The notes under the pieces were generated by a model. It had not been told where the DNA came from. It ran no database searches and was given only the letters and a program-made list of their open reading frames with translations. The position numbers and the translations under genes were made by a program. Below are positions 1 to 10,120 of a stretch of DNA of 64,000 bases, in pieces; positions within the stretch are counted from its first letter, which is position 1; each line of letters begins with the position of its first letter. The DNA is taken from NCBI RefSeq assembly GCF_016591975.1, contig NZ_AP024169.1, forward strand, positions 4,131,001 to 4,195,000, in the 5' to 3' direction. The stretch comes from Anaeromicropila herbilytica (GTDB taxonomy: Bacteria > Bacillota > Clostridia > Lachnospirales > Lachnospiraceae).

Positions 1-1453
1 ACCCATAAATAATTAAATATAAAAATATCGCAACGACAATATAAGCAAAATATGCACTATAATTATATGAAACAATCTTTGGATTAGGATATTGTGTAGT
101 TACAATATACTGATTATCACCATCTATTATAACTTTCAATGAATCATCAAGCTGTTCCATTTTAGTCCCATTAATACCAAAAAAATTCTGACTAACATCT
201 TTTCCCGAAATTATACTATTCCAAAATATAGTTTTTATATTGATATCATAAAAATTCAGCAAATAAGGCCCAGGCTCAGCATAATGAAAGTCTAATCTTA
301 ATTTTTGAATTCTATTGTATGGTAATTTAAATGTTAGCTTTTGCCTTACCTCTTTACCTTTTATTGTATCATTTAAAGAATATCCATTACTAAATGGATA
401 TTCTTTAGACAAATTATCATAAAAAAATAGACAATCTATTGTTTTATTACTTTGCACATTAAAACTTATTCTTACTTCTTGTTGTTTTATAATATAATTA
501 AAAGCCATAAAACAAAGAATAAATACTGTAAGCAAAGATAGTATAGCAATATTATTTTTTTTCCAATTTATTAATTTTAATATTTGTACCAATGAAAAAT
601 TTTTATTGTGCTTTTTTTTCTTTATAAAATATATAAGAAAAACACAAGTAATTAATATAAGTACGGTAATAATCCACGCTATAATAAACCACTTAATTTC
701 ATCAGAGAAAATAAATAACGAATTAACTACTTTACTACAAATAATATTCCAAATGAAATATATTAAATACATACATATTAAGTTTAAAAAAGCATAATGC
801 GCTATTTTTTTTACAACTCGATATTCGTTTTTTAATGAAGTTTTCAATATCTCAATAATCTTTTGTAATATATTAAAGAAAATTATCCAAAAACATAACT
901 CAGAAATTACTACTAGCACAAGATTAAAATAATTAAAATGTACTAATTCAGGCTCTATTAAACTATTTGATACAATATATTGGTTTTTCCCGCCAATAAC
1001 AACTTTAAGTCCATTATCCAATCGTTCTACAATAGCACCATTTATTCCTTCGAAATGTTGATTAATATATTTAGATGAAATCTCTTTAATAAATAAAATA
1101 TTAGACAATTGTATTTTATATAAAACGACTGAGGATACTTCATTATTACTCATCCCCAAATCTATTCTTAAATTTTTTGTTCTGTTTGCTGGTATTGTAA
1201 CATGAATTAATTGTTTCTTAGAATCTCCTTTAATTTCTCCATCCAAAAATAAACTTCCAAAAGGATAGTCTTTATTAAAATCATCATAATATATACGATA
1301 ATCTCTAGTTTGTTCACTTTTTATAAGAAGGTTTACCTGAACGTTATCATTAGCAATATAAGCATTTACTGTAAATAATACACTAAAGATTGTTAATATT
1401 ACAGAAATTATTAATAATAAAATTTTCATATTGTTAAATTTAATATTTTTCAT
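1..1453 (-). CDS. Membrane protein with duplicated extracellular module (partial, runs off the left edge)
   Basis: I read this frame directly from the minus strand; it is open for 484 codons from the ATG at 1453-1451 to the window edge, so the C-terminus is missing. The start lies 27 bases after the stop of the upstream gene, in the same frame, with only a weak ribosome binding site; an ATG nine codons later is an alternative. The product begins with a hydrophobic segment, then an extracytoplasmic module of about 140 residues, four hydrophobic segments, a second copy of the module, and another membrane segment. Both copies carry a DDF/DNL-K-YPF patch, an FxGING motif and an NQYIV motif. It is last in the visible part of a polysaccharide operon, so assembly, modification or export of the glycan is likely. 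I do not recognise the family. It could be part of a large membrane glycosyltransferase. Confidence 0.75.
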   Translation of the reverse strand, partial: MKNIKFNNMKILLLIISVILTIFSVLFTVNAYIANDNVQVNLLIKSEQTRDYRIYYDDFNKDYPFGSLFLDGEIKGDSKKQLIHVTIPANRTKNLRIDLGMSNNEVSSVVLYKIQLSNILFIKEISSKYINQHFEGINGAIVERLDNGLKVVIGGKNQYIVSNSLIEPELVHFNYFNLVLVVISELCFWIIFFNILQKIIEILKTSLKNEYRVVKKIAHYAFLNLICMYLIYFIWNIICSKVVNSLFIFSDEIKWFIIAWIITVLILITCVFLIYFIKKKKHNKNFSLVQILKLINWKKNNIAILSLLTVFILCFMAFNYIIKQQEVRISFNVQSNKTIDCLFFYDNLSKEYPFSNGYSLNDTIKGKEVRQKLTFKLPYNRIQKLRLDFHYAEPGPYLLNFYDINIKTIFWNSIISGKDVSQNFFGINGTKMEQLDDSLKVIIDGDNQYIVTTQYPNPKIVSYNYSAYFAYIVVAIFLYLIIYG

Positions 1454-1480
1454 TAGTCTTTTACTTTGCTGGCTAAATAT

Positions 1481-4400
1481 CTACACTTTTAATTCACTTT
1501 CAATATTTGTTTCCCAGCTAATTCCTTTTCTTTTCTTATGCATTTTCCACTTTTTGCTCCATTTTTTTTCGTATCTTTGTTTATTCTCTTCGAAAATAGT
1601 TCTAAATTTATGATCTTGCAACTTTTTAAAAGATGCTCCTTCAAAATGATGTATAAATGAATCTTCTGAAATAGTTAATTTATATCCCGCCTTTTTAACA
1701 GCTTCTGCATAATCATCATCCTCAAACATTCCAACTCCATATTCTTCATCCAATACACCACATTTATCTATAACTTCTCTTTTTATCAATGTACAGAATA
1801 GTGCTAGTACACTAGGATTTTGGTACTGCTTCCCCATATTGTCCCATGTGTAATTGTATGAAAATGTATTTAACTCATCTATAGAATGATAATGAACTTT
1901 AATTTTCGCTTCATTTCCTATTGAATTTGTTACAGGTCCACACATACCCAATTTATCATCATTTTCAAGATGTTTTACTAATGATGTGAGCCATCCCCTC
2001 GTAACTATAGTATCATTATTTAGTAATAATACATAATCACCTTCTGATGCTTTTATGCCAATGTTATTTCCACCTGCAAATCCACTATTTGAATTATTTA
2101 AGATTACTTTTACATTAGGTAATTTTCGTTCATCTAATTGTTCTAAATATTCTCTAGTTCCATCCGTAGATAAATTATCAACTACTATTAATTCATAATT
2201 AGGGTAAGCAGTCTTATTAAGGATACTATTGATACATAATTTATTCAATTTTAAATTGTTATATGTTAATACTACAATACTAACCTTGGGAACAGCTTTA
2301 TAACATAACTCTGCAAATATTTCATATCTTTCTTGCCAATCATTGCTTTTACCAAATTCTATGCACTCTTCTTCATTAGCTAGTTCATCTGTATTATCTA
2401 AACACTTTTGTATATATTCCACGAATTCTCTATTATCATTTGTCATATATACATATTTATTTCTAAACAGCTCAAGCTCAGGTATCTCTGTAGCAACGAC
2501 TTTCTTACCTGCACTCAAGTACTCATAAAATTTCACAGGATTTGTTGCCTTTATTAAATCAGTTGACGTATCGAACGGAATTAAACATACATCAAAATAT
2601 TCTAGGTGTTTAGGTAATTCTTCATAAGGGATTTCACCTAATAATTTAATATTTGAGTATTTTTGAAGTTTATTTCTTCCTTCTGTTACCTCTCCAATTA
2701 TTACAATATCATATTCTTTTAAATTTTCAGCAACATAGCATACTTTATCAAAATCAAACCATTGTGCAACAGCACCATAGTATCCAATAACTTTTCGCTC
2801 TCGATTACTTCTTCTTAATGCTGCTTTATTAAAATGCTTAAATTCCGTACCATTTCGAATTATTTCAATATTTGAATTATATTTTTTAGCTATATCATAT
2901 AAAAATTGTGAACTTGGAATTACAAAATCACTTGTCTCAAGTAATTTTGTACAATTAGCACCAACTAGCTTTTCTGCAGGGTTAAGAAATCCTGTATAAT
3001 CATCCATATAATCAGTTATGATTTTAAAACCAAACTTATTTCTTAAATATTCTGCAGCATATATCCAGTTTGGATAATCTACAACCGTTATTGCATCTCT
3101 AATACAATAATCATGTAATAATTTATTTAATAACTTATATAGCTCTTCCTTTTGATTAGACCAATCTGTTAAATGAATTGCAGAATAGTCTTCATTCTTA
3201 AAATTAACGATGTATAAATTTTCATCTAAATTAACAATATTAGATTCATTAAAATGGTTTGCATTAATATAAAATACACGATGCCCATTCTTTGCAAAAC
3301 TAGTAGCTAGATGCTGTGGTCGCTGATATCTAAAATCATAATCAATAACTGATAGAACTATGACATCATAATTATTATAGTCCTTTTCTAATATAACTTG
3401 TTGTTCCTGATTAAACTGTTCAATCATTTTCTTTGTTCTAGCAAACCATGTATTTCCGTTAGCAATACAAGGAGCATTTTTAGATGCCAATTGTTTAATC
3501 TCAGCACTAGTAAATTTATCCAGATAATATAAATATTCATCCTTATTATTAAAACAAGCTACATAATCACATATATATGATTCCATTTCTTTCATATTCG
3601 ATGTTATTACAGGTAATCCAATTGCACAATATTCATAAAATTTTATAGGTGATACACAATTCATAGCTTCGTTAATTACAAAAGGAATTGTTGCAACATC
3701 AAAAAATTTTGCATAATCAGACAACTCATTATATTGCTTTAATCCAAGAAGATGAATATTAGGAATATTCTTAATTACCGATGTATCATAAATCACTTTA
3801 CCAATAAAAACGAATTCAAAATTTGGACGTGCTTTTGCAACTTCTGCAACTAGATTAAAATCCATCCATTCAGCTATATATCCATAATATCCAACAATTT
3901 TATTGCCTTTATTTATAATTATTTGCATATCTTCTGGAATATAATCTTTATGCTGATTTAAAAATTCATCTGGATTTGTACCATTAGGTAAGTAGACAAT
4001 ATCCTCTCTATTTTTTATATATTTTTGTAATGGTTTGGCAACATAACTAATCCATTCAGCCTTGCAAACTATCTCATTGTGTAATATTTCATATTGCTCA
4101 TCATAATAAGGAAATATATCCAATTTATCTAAAATATGATACCAAATTTTCTTATTTTCAATTTTATTAACAAAAGCCATTGATCCTAACCATGTTAACA
4201 TAACAGTAACATTAGTTTTTCCAATTGCCATCAATAAATCAGTTTCATGTGTAATAATTAAGTTCGGTTCTATTTCACGATAACAATCCTTTATATTTGG
4301 ATGCTCACAAAAAAAGCAAAGCCATCCTTGCTTAGAAAAAGCGCGTAACAACTGCTGTGGTGTTTGAAGCGGCTCCCAGTAAACTACATGGGGATAGATT

Positions 4401-5920
4401 AGTATACCCTTATAATTGCCATTTCTAATTCTATTTTCAATATCAATTGTTTCTTTTGTCTTCTTTCTATTAAATTCCTTATTTATCCTATGCTCTTCTT
4501 CAACAATATGCCTATTTAATTCGCATTCTATATTGCTATTTATTTGAATTGTATTATCAAAATTATTAGATTTTTGAATTATATCATTTGCAATATTATT
4601 GCCTAATATATTTAACACAGAGTATATAGGATTATATCGATGTTCTGCATCTCCTCCTCTTCTCATAACTTTTGATTGTATCCATTTAATAAAAAGCTTT
4701 TTCTCATTTTTATTTCCTTTGAAAAACTGATACTTTAATCTATTCAAAAAATGAATTAATTGAAATAATTTCGACTTAGACATTGCTAAACACTGATTTA
4801 TTGCTTGACGAGTAATTTCTTCTTTTTTATTTAATTGCGTAGAAAATGATTTTAAATCTTTTTCCAATTCTTCTATTTTTTTAATATAACTATCTTGATT
4901 ATTAATATAACCCTGTAACATTTTATCTGCTTCTACTAATTTATTTTCTATATTTGTTCTTTCTACTTCTAAATTTTGATTGTCTACTAATAATTTATTT
5001 TGCTTTCTCTCAAGGTTTTCTTCCTTAATCTTTAATTGAGTATTTTCTGTCTCTAACATATAAAACTTTTCTTCATATACTTTCTTATCGTTGAGTAATC
5101 CAAAATTATAAGAAACAAGATCAAAAATTCTAGTACTATTTACTGTTGAATTAACATCAGATTCACTATAACTTATAGGTTGTAATGATTTGGTTTTAGT
5201 TGCCGTATAGGCAACTAAATATCCTTCTTCTACTGGCATTAATTGTTCCGACATTAATTTTTCATATAGTTTATCCAACTCACCTTCATAGCCTTCTGCA
5301 ACATGAATATGATGGGCTGAAACAGCTGGAGTTGATATATACTCAACATGAACATCATCTAATCCTATTCTATTTAAGATATCAATATAATTATTTCTTA
5401 AATACTCCGTTCCATATATCCATTTACTTTCGCTCATTAATTTTGCTCTCATTAATAGATACGCTATACTTTTTGTATTTGGAACTAAAAATAGTACCCC
5501 CTTACTTGATATTTTTTCTGCATTCCTCATCGCTATTTCTAATTCTACATCTCCAAAGTGTTCCATCACACCAGAATTCCATGCAATTTCATATTTCATT
5601 GGCAAATTATCTATATTCATCAAGTCACCCTTAATAAAATCTGCCTTTAAATTATACTTCTTAAATGTCTCTTTGGCCTTTTCTAAAGCCACATTACTAA
5701 AATCAAATAAGGTTACATTATAACCTTTAAGTGCTAAACAAGCTGATAAATGGCCACTACCACACCCCAATTCAATTAATGTTGCTCCAGGATTAATTTC
5801 TAAGTCTTTTAAAAGTTTTTCTATTTCATCAGCTATCTGAAATTCTCTCTCCTCAATATCTATTGGATATGTTTCAGCTACTTCATCCCATGTTTCAATA
5901 GATGGTACTAAATTATTCAT
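1481..5920 (-). CDS. Methyltransferase / coiled coil / multiple glycosyltransferase fusion protein, 1479 aa
   Basis: This very large enzyme probably builds and caps a surface glycan. Residues 1 to about 245 are a class I SAM-dependent methyltransferase with the motif LIELGCGSGHLSA near residues 48-60. Residues about 270-380 are strongly charged and heptad-like, so probably coiled coil. Two GT-B-like glycosyltransferase halves follow (about 520-870 and 875-1220); each has a donor-site-like segment of the form P-K-FYEY. The C-terminal part (about 1225-1479) is a GT-A family 2 domain with VSIVVLTYNN, VVDNLSTDGT and LLLNNDTIV, and an ED pair later on. The start ATG has GAGAGGAA upstream. The second GT-B region shares its RPQH motif with the 361-residue neighbour at 5953-7038. 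A coiled coil between a methyltransferase and glycosyltransferases is known from chain-length-controlling O-antigen methyltransferases such as WbdD. Whether this protein measures chain length is inference. Confidence 0.88.
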   Translation of the reverse strand: MNNLVPSIETWDEVAETYPIDIEEREFQIADEIEKLLKDLEINPGATLIELGCGSGHLSACLALKGYNVTLFDFSNVALEKAKETFKKYNLKADFIKGDLMNIDNLPMKYEIAWNSGVMEHFGDVELEIAMRNAEKISSKGVLFLVPNTKSIAYLLMRAKLMSESKWIYGTEYLRNNYIDILNRIGLDDVHVEYISTPAVSAHHIHVAEGYEGELDKLYEKLMSEQLMPVEEGYLVAYTATKTKSLQPISYSESDVNSTVNSTRIFDLVSYNFGLLNDKKVYEEKFYMLETENTQLKIKEENLERKQNKLLVDNQNLEVERTNIENKLVEADKMLQGYINNQDSYIKKIEELEKDLKSFSTQLNKKEEITRQAINQCLAMSKSKLFQLIHFLNRLKYQFFKGNKNEKKLFIKWIQSKVMRRGGDAEHRYNPIYSVLNILGNNIANDIIQKSNNFDNTIQINSNIECELNRHIVEEEHRINKEFNRKKTKETIDIENRIRNGNYKGILIYPHVVYWEPLQTPQQLLRAFSKQGWLCFFCEHPNIKDCYREIEPNLIITHETDLLMAIGKTNVTVMLTWLGSMAFVNKIENKKIWYHILDKLDIFPYYDEQYEILHNEIVCKAEWISYVAKPLQKYIKNREDIVYLPNGTNPDEFLNQHKDYIPEDMQIIINKGNKIVGYYGYIAEWMDFNLVAEVAKARPNFEFVFIGKVIYDTSVIKNIPNIHLLGLKQYNELSDYAKFFDVATIPFVINEAMNCVSPIKFYEYCAIGLPVITSNMKEMESYICDYVACFNNKDEYLYYLDKFTSAEIKQLASKNAPCIANGNTWFARTKKMIEQFNQEQQVILEKDYNNYDVIVLSVIDYDFRYQRPQHLATSFAKNGHRVFYINANHFNESNIVNLDENLYIVNFKNEDYSAIHLTDWSNQKEELYKLLNKLLHDYCIRDAITVVDYPNWIYAAEYLRNKFGFKIITDYMDDYTGFLNPAEKLVGANCTKLLETSDFVIPSSQFLYDIAKKYNSNIEIIRNGTEFKHFNKAALRRSNRERKVIGYYGAVAQWFDFDKVCYVAENLKEYDIVIIGEVTEGRNKLQKYSNIKLLGEIPYEELPKHLEYFDVCLIPFDTSTDLIKATNPVKFYEYLSAGKKVVATEIPELELFRNKYVYMTNDNREFVEYIQKCLDNTDELANEEECIEFGKSNDWQERYEIFAELCYKAVPKVSIVVLTYNNLKLNKLCINSILNKTAYPNYELIVVDNLSTDGTREYLEQLDERKLPNVKVILNNSNSGFAGGNNIGIKASEGDYVLLLNNDTIVTRGWLTSLVKHLENDDKLGMCGPVTNSIGNEAKIKVHYHSIDELNTFSYNYTWDNMGKQYQNPSVLALFCTLIKREVIDKCGVLDEEYGVGMFEDDDYAEAVKKAGYKLTISEDSFIHHFEGASFKKLQDHKFRTIFEENKQRYEKKWSKKWKMHKKRKGISWETNIESELKV

Positions 5921-5952
5921 ATCAATTATTTCCTCTCTTTTGTCACCATTTA

Positions 5953-7038
5953 TTAATATAAATCTACTTCTATCTTTTCTAACATATGTTTAACTCTAAT
6001 TTCCCACGAATTAGCATTAATAAAATTTATATAATCTTTTTCTGTTTTAAAAGGTTTTTTAAATGTTTTTTTACATTTACTTGAAAGTTCTGAATAATTC
6101 TCATATGTTTCAAGTAATGTACCAAAACTATCTATCTCCAGGCTTTTAACTGCTAAAACTGGTTTATTCATAGCCAAATATTCATATATTTTTACAGGAT
6201 TGATAGTATCTAGAAGTATATCTTGTTTAAACGTGTATAAGCATACATCAAAAGTACTAATCATATCAAAAATCTTTTCCTTAGAAATTGTATTAACATA
6301 CTTAACATTTGATATATGTAATTCAGGTAGCATATTAGGCCCAACTAAAATTACTTCACAATTTTCATCTGCTTCTGCAATAGTGCGTATTGCTTCTATA
6401 TCAAACCAATGCCCTATGGTACCTATATAACCAAATACTCTTTTTTTAATATCATGTCCATTATACTCAATATATTTTTTTTCTATTGATACTGCATTAG
6501 GAACAAGACTTACATTATCTGTAATTGCAGATATTTCATTATAAAATTTAATTGCTGTTACAAATATATAATCTGCCTTTCTAATAAGTTTTGGCTCTAT
6601 TCTCAATAAATACTTACGTAATAATTTATTTTTAGTTAAATTTATATCATCATCCATTTTATCATATATGATAATTTTATTTCTCACCCATTTTATTAAA
6701 CCATACCAACCACTATAAGCCACCCATATTATATCCACTTTTTTAACATATCCCTTTATTTGTGAAAATTCAGGAAATAGAGTAAAATTATAATGATCAA
6801 TACCTTGAACACTAATATGTGGGGATAGTACACCATTTAGCCGTATTATATGTAAGTTATTTGAAACATCATATTTTCTAGAAAAACATTTTTCTCCGCC
6901 TTTTATTAAATACTTCATAAAGCTTATCGTAGGATCAATATACCAAACTTCATTGTTCTTAGATAACTCTTCTGCTATATGCTGTGGACGTTGTTTTAAT
7001 CCGTCAAAAGCTATTGGAGCTAAATACAAAATTTTCAT
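5953..7038 (-). CDS. GT-B glycosyltransferase (family 1/4-like)
   Basis: This 361-residue protein has the two-Rossmann-fold plan of GT-B glycosyltransferases. The N-terminal half opens with ILYLAPIAFDG and KQRPQHIAEELSK, a motif shared with the internal glycosyltransferase region of the 1479-residue neighbour. The C-terminal half has GYIGTIGHWFD and the donor-site-like segment NPVKIYEYLAMNKPV. It has no signal peptide, so it should be cytosolic and transfer a sugar from a nucleotide donor to a lipid-linked glycan. The start follows GGAG and lies one base after the stop of the ABC exporter ATPase gene, so the genes are probably translationally coupled. Sugar specificity cannot be read from the sequence. 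Confidence 0.88.
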   Translation of the reverse strand: MKILYLAPIAFDGLKQRPQHIAEELSKNNEVWYIDPTISFMKYLIKGGEKCFSRKYDVSNNLHIIRLNGVLSPHISVQGIDHYNFTLFPEFSQIKGYVKKVDIIWVAYSGWYGLIKWVRNKIIIYDKMDDDINLTKNKLLRKYLLRIEPKLIRKADYIFVTAIKFYNEISAITDNVSLVPNAVSIEKKYIEYNGHDIKKRVFGYIGTIGHWFDIEAIRTIAEADENCEVILVGPNMLPELHISNVKYVNTISKEKIFDMISTFDVCLYTFKQDILLDTINPVKIYEYLAMNKPVLAVKSLEIDSFGTLLETYENYSELSSKCKKTFKKPFKTEKDYINFINANSWEIRVKHMLEKIEVDLY

Positions 7039-7039
7039 C

Positions 7040-8380
7040 TTATTCTCCTATAGATGTTACTTCTATACTATTTACTAACTTTAATTCATCAACCTGCCAA
7101 TAATGTTCTAAACGACACACTCCATACTCATCAACTCTCTCTGACATTATTTGTATTTCTGATACATTCCATATAACATCATATTCAATATCATCCTCTG
7201 CATATATCCCAACATTCAGCAAATATTTCCCTTGTAACAATCCATTATTTAAAATTCTCATAGTGACTTCTTCTGTTTTATCTATATCTACCAAATAATC
7301 AAGTTCCTTATAAATACTTGTTCCATAACAATACAGACCATCATCTCTCGAAAAACTTACAGCAAAATTAGATTTGATACCCTCAAGATTACTTCTAAAA
7401 TTCATCTTTACTGTAATTTCTTCACCGCTTTTAAATACGATAGTTTCTTTTCCTTCTTTGTTGTACAACTTAACATTAATAAAATTAACAAGTCCATTTC
7501 CCGTTCTCACTGCTCTTGAACTACAAAATGATTGAATTCTTGCATTACGAACATTTTTAATCGACATAATGTTTTCTTTTTCATCATTGATATTCTGTTC
7601 ATCAAGTTTTTCTTGAAATTCTTCCTCTATCTTTTCTAGACGCTTTCCTTCCATTTCTACAAGATAATGTTGACCAACAAACTTAGGCACCCCTTCTTCC
7701 TTAATTAATCCATCTTCAATCCATATTGCTCTATCACATATTTGTTCAATTTGTCCCATAGAATGAGAAACAATTATAATCGTTGTGCCTTTTGCTTTGA
7801 TTTCTTTTAATTTTTCAAAACATTTTGTCTGAAAACTCACATCGCCAACTGCTAAAATTTCATCTATTAATAGAACATCAGCATTTACATTTATAGCAAC
7901 TGAAAATGCAAGCCTCATATACATCCCTGATGAATATGTTCTGACTGGATTATCTAAAAATTCTTCTAGTTCTGAGAACTTTATAATATCATCCATTCGC
8001 TTATCAATTTCTTTTCTTGTAAGTCCAAATATAGACGCATTAGTGTAGATATTTTCTCTACCACTCATATCAGGGTGAAAACCTGCCCCTAATTCAAGTA
8101 AACTTGATACTCTTCCTTTTATATTAATAGTTCCTTCGCTTGGATACATAATACGCGACAGTAATTTTAATGTTGTACTTTTTCCACAGCCATTTTTTCC
8201 AAGCAATCCAATTGCTTCCCCTTTTTTTACATTAAAGTTAATTCCCCTTAATACAAATCGATCTTCATATCTATTTCTATTCTGGAATAATATTTTTTCT
8301 TTTAAACTACTTCCCTTATCAAAATACACTTTAAACTTTTTTTTAACATTTTTTACTTCTATTACATTTTCTGCATTCAT
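7040..8380 (-). CDS. Polysaccharide ABC exporter ATP-binding subunit (Wzt/TagH type)
   Basis: This subunit energises export of a lipid-linked polysaccharide. The ATPase domain (about residues 1-245) has Walker A GLLGKNGCGKST, the signature YSSGMYMRL, Walker B DVLLIDEILAVGD and the switch histidine in IVSHS. After a charged linker there is a C-terminal domain of about 170 residues, as in Wzt proteins that recognise the end of the completed glycan. At 446 residues it has the long Wzt form rather than the short KpsT form. Its ATG overlaps the permease stop by one base (TAATG), with GGAGG just upstream. A methyltransferase capping domain two genes downstream fits the Wzt model, in which the C-terminal domain reads a terminal modification. 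That pairing is inference. Confidence 0.93.
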   Translation of the reverse strand: MNAENVIEVKNVKKKFKVYFDKGSSLKEKILFQNRNRYEDRFVLRGINFNVKKGEAIGLLGKNGCGKSTTLKLLSRIMYPSEGTINIKGRVSSLLELGAGFHPDMSGRENIYTNASIFGLTRKEIDKRMDDIIKFSELEEFLDNPVRTYSSGMYMRLAFSVAINVNADVLLIDEILAVGDVSFQTKCFEKLKEIKAKGTTIIIVSHSMGQIEQICDRAIWIEDGLIKEEGVPKFVGQHYLVEMEGKRLEKIEEEFQEKLDEQNINDEKENIMSIKNVRNARIQSFCSSRAVRTGNGLVNFINVKLYNKEGKETIVFKSGEEITVKMNFRSNLEGIKSNFAVSFSRDDGLYCYGTSIYKELDYLVDIDKTEEVTMRILNNGLLQGKYLLNVGIYAEDDIEYDVIWNVSEIQIMSERVDEYGVCRLEHYWQVDELKLVNSIEVTSIGE

Positions 8381-9159
8381 TATAATTCCTCCACAAAATT
8401 TTTCTGCAAATGTGAGAACGTTATACTACCAATTAATAATATTACAATTCCGAATACAGTAGCTTGAAATAATGTATCTAAATGTGGAATTCTTTTGTAA
8501 TACAAAATATCTCGATATGCAATAATTACTGGAGTTAACGGGTTTAGATTAAATATTGGTATTATATTTTTTGGAACCATATCAACAGAATACATGATTG
8601 GCGTTAAATACATCCATGCCATAGTAACAATCCCCAAAATATGCTCTAGATCTCTAAAATACACAGTTAATGCAGCAGATATTAATGCAATACCTAATGC
8701 TAATATGTACTCAACACACATTACTAACGGTAAGCATAATATTGCCAAAGGATTAATTCCAACACCAGTCACAAAAAGTACAGCAAAAATAATAACAAAA
8801 CAAAATAACATGTTAACAAATGAACTTGTTACATATGAAATTGGTAACACTTCACGTGGAAAATATATTTTTTTAACTATATCTTGTTGATTTATTATAG
8901 ATACAGCTCCTCCATTAACAGAAGAACTAAAGAATATCCAAGGTATTAGCCCTACTATTAAATATAAATAAAATCTATCAATTCCAGACTTCATTATAAC
9001 TGAGAATACCATAGTGTAGATTATTATTTGAAATAATGGATTTATAAATGTCCACAAAAATCCTAATACCGACCCTTTATAACGCCCTCTTAAATCTTTT
9101 CTTACTAAACTTACAATCATTTCTCTATATGAATATATTTCTTGTATTCGTTTTAACAT
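8380..9159 (-). CDS. Polysaccharide ABC exporter permease (Wzm/TagG type)
   Basis: This 259-residue ABC-2 type integral membrane protein has about six hydrophobic segments and a short cytosolic N-terminus containing REMIVSLVRKDLRGRYKGS, typical of the Wzm/TagG/KpsM permeases. It forms the channel with the ATPase encoded immediately downstream, whose start overlaps this stop by one base. It should move an undecaprenyl-diphosphate-linked glycan across the cytoplasmic membrane. The length is normal for the family and no frameshift is seen. Confidence 0.92.
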   Translation of the reverse strand: MLKRIQEIYSYREMIVSLVRKDLRGRYKGSVLGFLWTFINPLFQIIIYTMVFSVIMKSGIDRFYLYLIVGLIPWIFFSSSVNGGAVSIINQQDIVKKIYFPREVLPISYVTSSFVNMLFCFVIIFAVLFVTGVGINPLAILCLPLVMCVEYILALGIALISAALTVYFRDLEHILGIVTMAWMYLTPIMYSVDMVPKNIIPIFNLNPLTPVIIAYRDILYYKRIPHLDTLFQATVFGIVILLIGSITFSHLQKNFVEEL

Positions 9160-9199
9160 CTCGACTCCTTTTTACTTTTGTTACTTATTTGAACTATTT

Positions 9200-10120
9200 C
9201 TATACTTGTCCAAATAAAAACATTAATTTAAATATAATATTATCTTTTTTATCTTGTCTAAAGATTTGATTCGAATAAATTATTTTAAGTCTAAATCTTA
9301 GAATTTTTTTATAGTTTATTACATAATTTAATAATTCACTTTTATTTTTATCAACTTCATATATTTCAATAAATTCTAAAGCTTGTTTTAAAACAATTCC
9401 TTTTTTTGTTTGGTACTTTAAAATACGTCTTATAAATTTATGACCACTGCCTTCTGGTGCTCCGACAACATTATTTTTATGTTGTCTATATAAGATATAC
9501 GAATGTTTATCATATATAACCTTTCCAAAGCAAGTTGCCACCATATATAACCACCAGTCATGCATAAAAGCTTGTCTAGGTATCTTTTTTCTGACTAATA
9601 GTAATAATTTATTATTAATCACCATAGTACAGCCTACACATATATTTTCAATTATAGAATTACCAAAATCAGGTTTTATATTACTTAGATTTGTTTTTAT
9701 CATATGAGCATTTAGATTTTCATCTACTACGTCAAAACCACTACAATATAATAAAGGAATTTTGCGGTATTTATTATAATTACTCATTTGTATTATAGCA
9801 TTACTTAATTTATTACTCTTCCAAACATCATCTTGATCTGAAAATGAATAAAAATCTGCTGTTTGATCGGTTTTTTGTATAAGATCAAAAAAACTGTTTT
9901 TTGCACCTATGTTATCACCTTGGTAATATTCTACATTAGAATATTTACTTGAATATTCTTCAAGTATTGATAATGTACTATCACTAGAACCATCATCTCT
10001 TATTAGAAGTGTGATATTTTTATGATCCTGTTGAAGTATACTATCTAACTGTTCTCTAAGATACTTCTCACCATTATATGTTGACATCAATACTTGGACT
10101 TTATTTTTCGCAGTATCCAT
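9200..10120 (-). CDS. Family 2 glycosyltransferase (rhamnosyltransferase-like)
   Basis: This GT-A fold enzyme has VQVLMSTYNGEKYLREQLDS at the N-terminus, the nucleotide-binding RDDGSSDSTL segment, the metal-binding SFSDQDDVWKSNK, and a later MHDWW motif typical of GT2 rhamnosyltransferase-like enzymes. I chose the ATG at 10120 rather than one 16 codons upstream. GGAG lies about 11 bases before it, the catalytic domain starts right after it, and it leaves only a 20-base overlap with the preceding gene. The protein is then 306 residues. The C-terminal 60 residues are basic and hydrophobic, suggesting membrane contact. The substrate is unknown. Confidence 0.9.
   Translation of the reverse strand: MDTAKNKVQVLMSTYNGEKYLREQLDSILQQDHKNITLLIRDDGSSDSTLSILEEYSSKYSNVEYYQGDNIGAKNSFFDLIQKTDQTADFYSFSDQDDVWKSNKLSNAIIQMSNYNKYRKIPLLYCSGFDVVDENLNAHMIKTNLSNIKPDFGNSIIENICVGCTMVINNKLLLLVRKKIPRQAFMHDWWLYMVATCFGKVIYDKHSYILYRQHKNNVVGAPEGSGHKFIRRILKYQTKKGIVLKQALEFIEIYEVDKNKSELLNYVINYKKILRFRLKIIYSNQIFRQDKKDNIIFKLMFLFGQV

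Noticed and set aside
606..797. Short plus-strand frame of 63 codons
   Set aside because: It lies wholly inside the minus-strand partial membrane protein, has no ribosome binding site and is rich in Ile/Lys as expected from the AT-rich complement.
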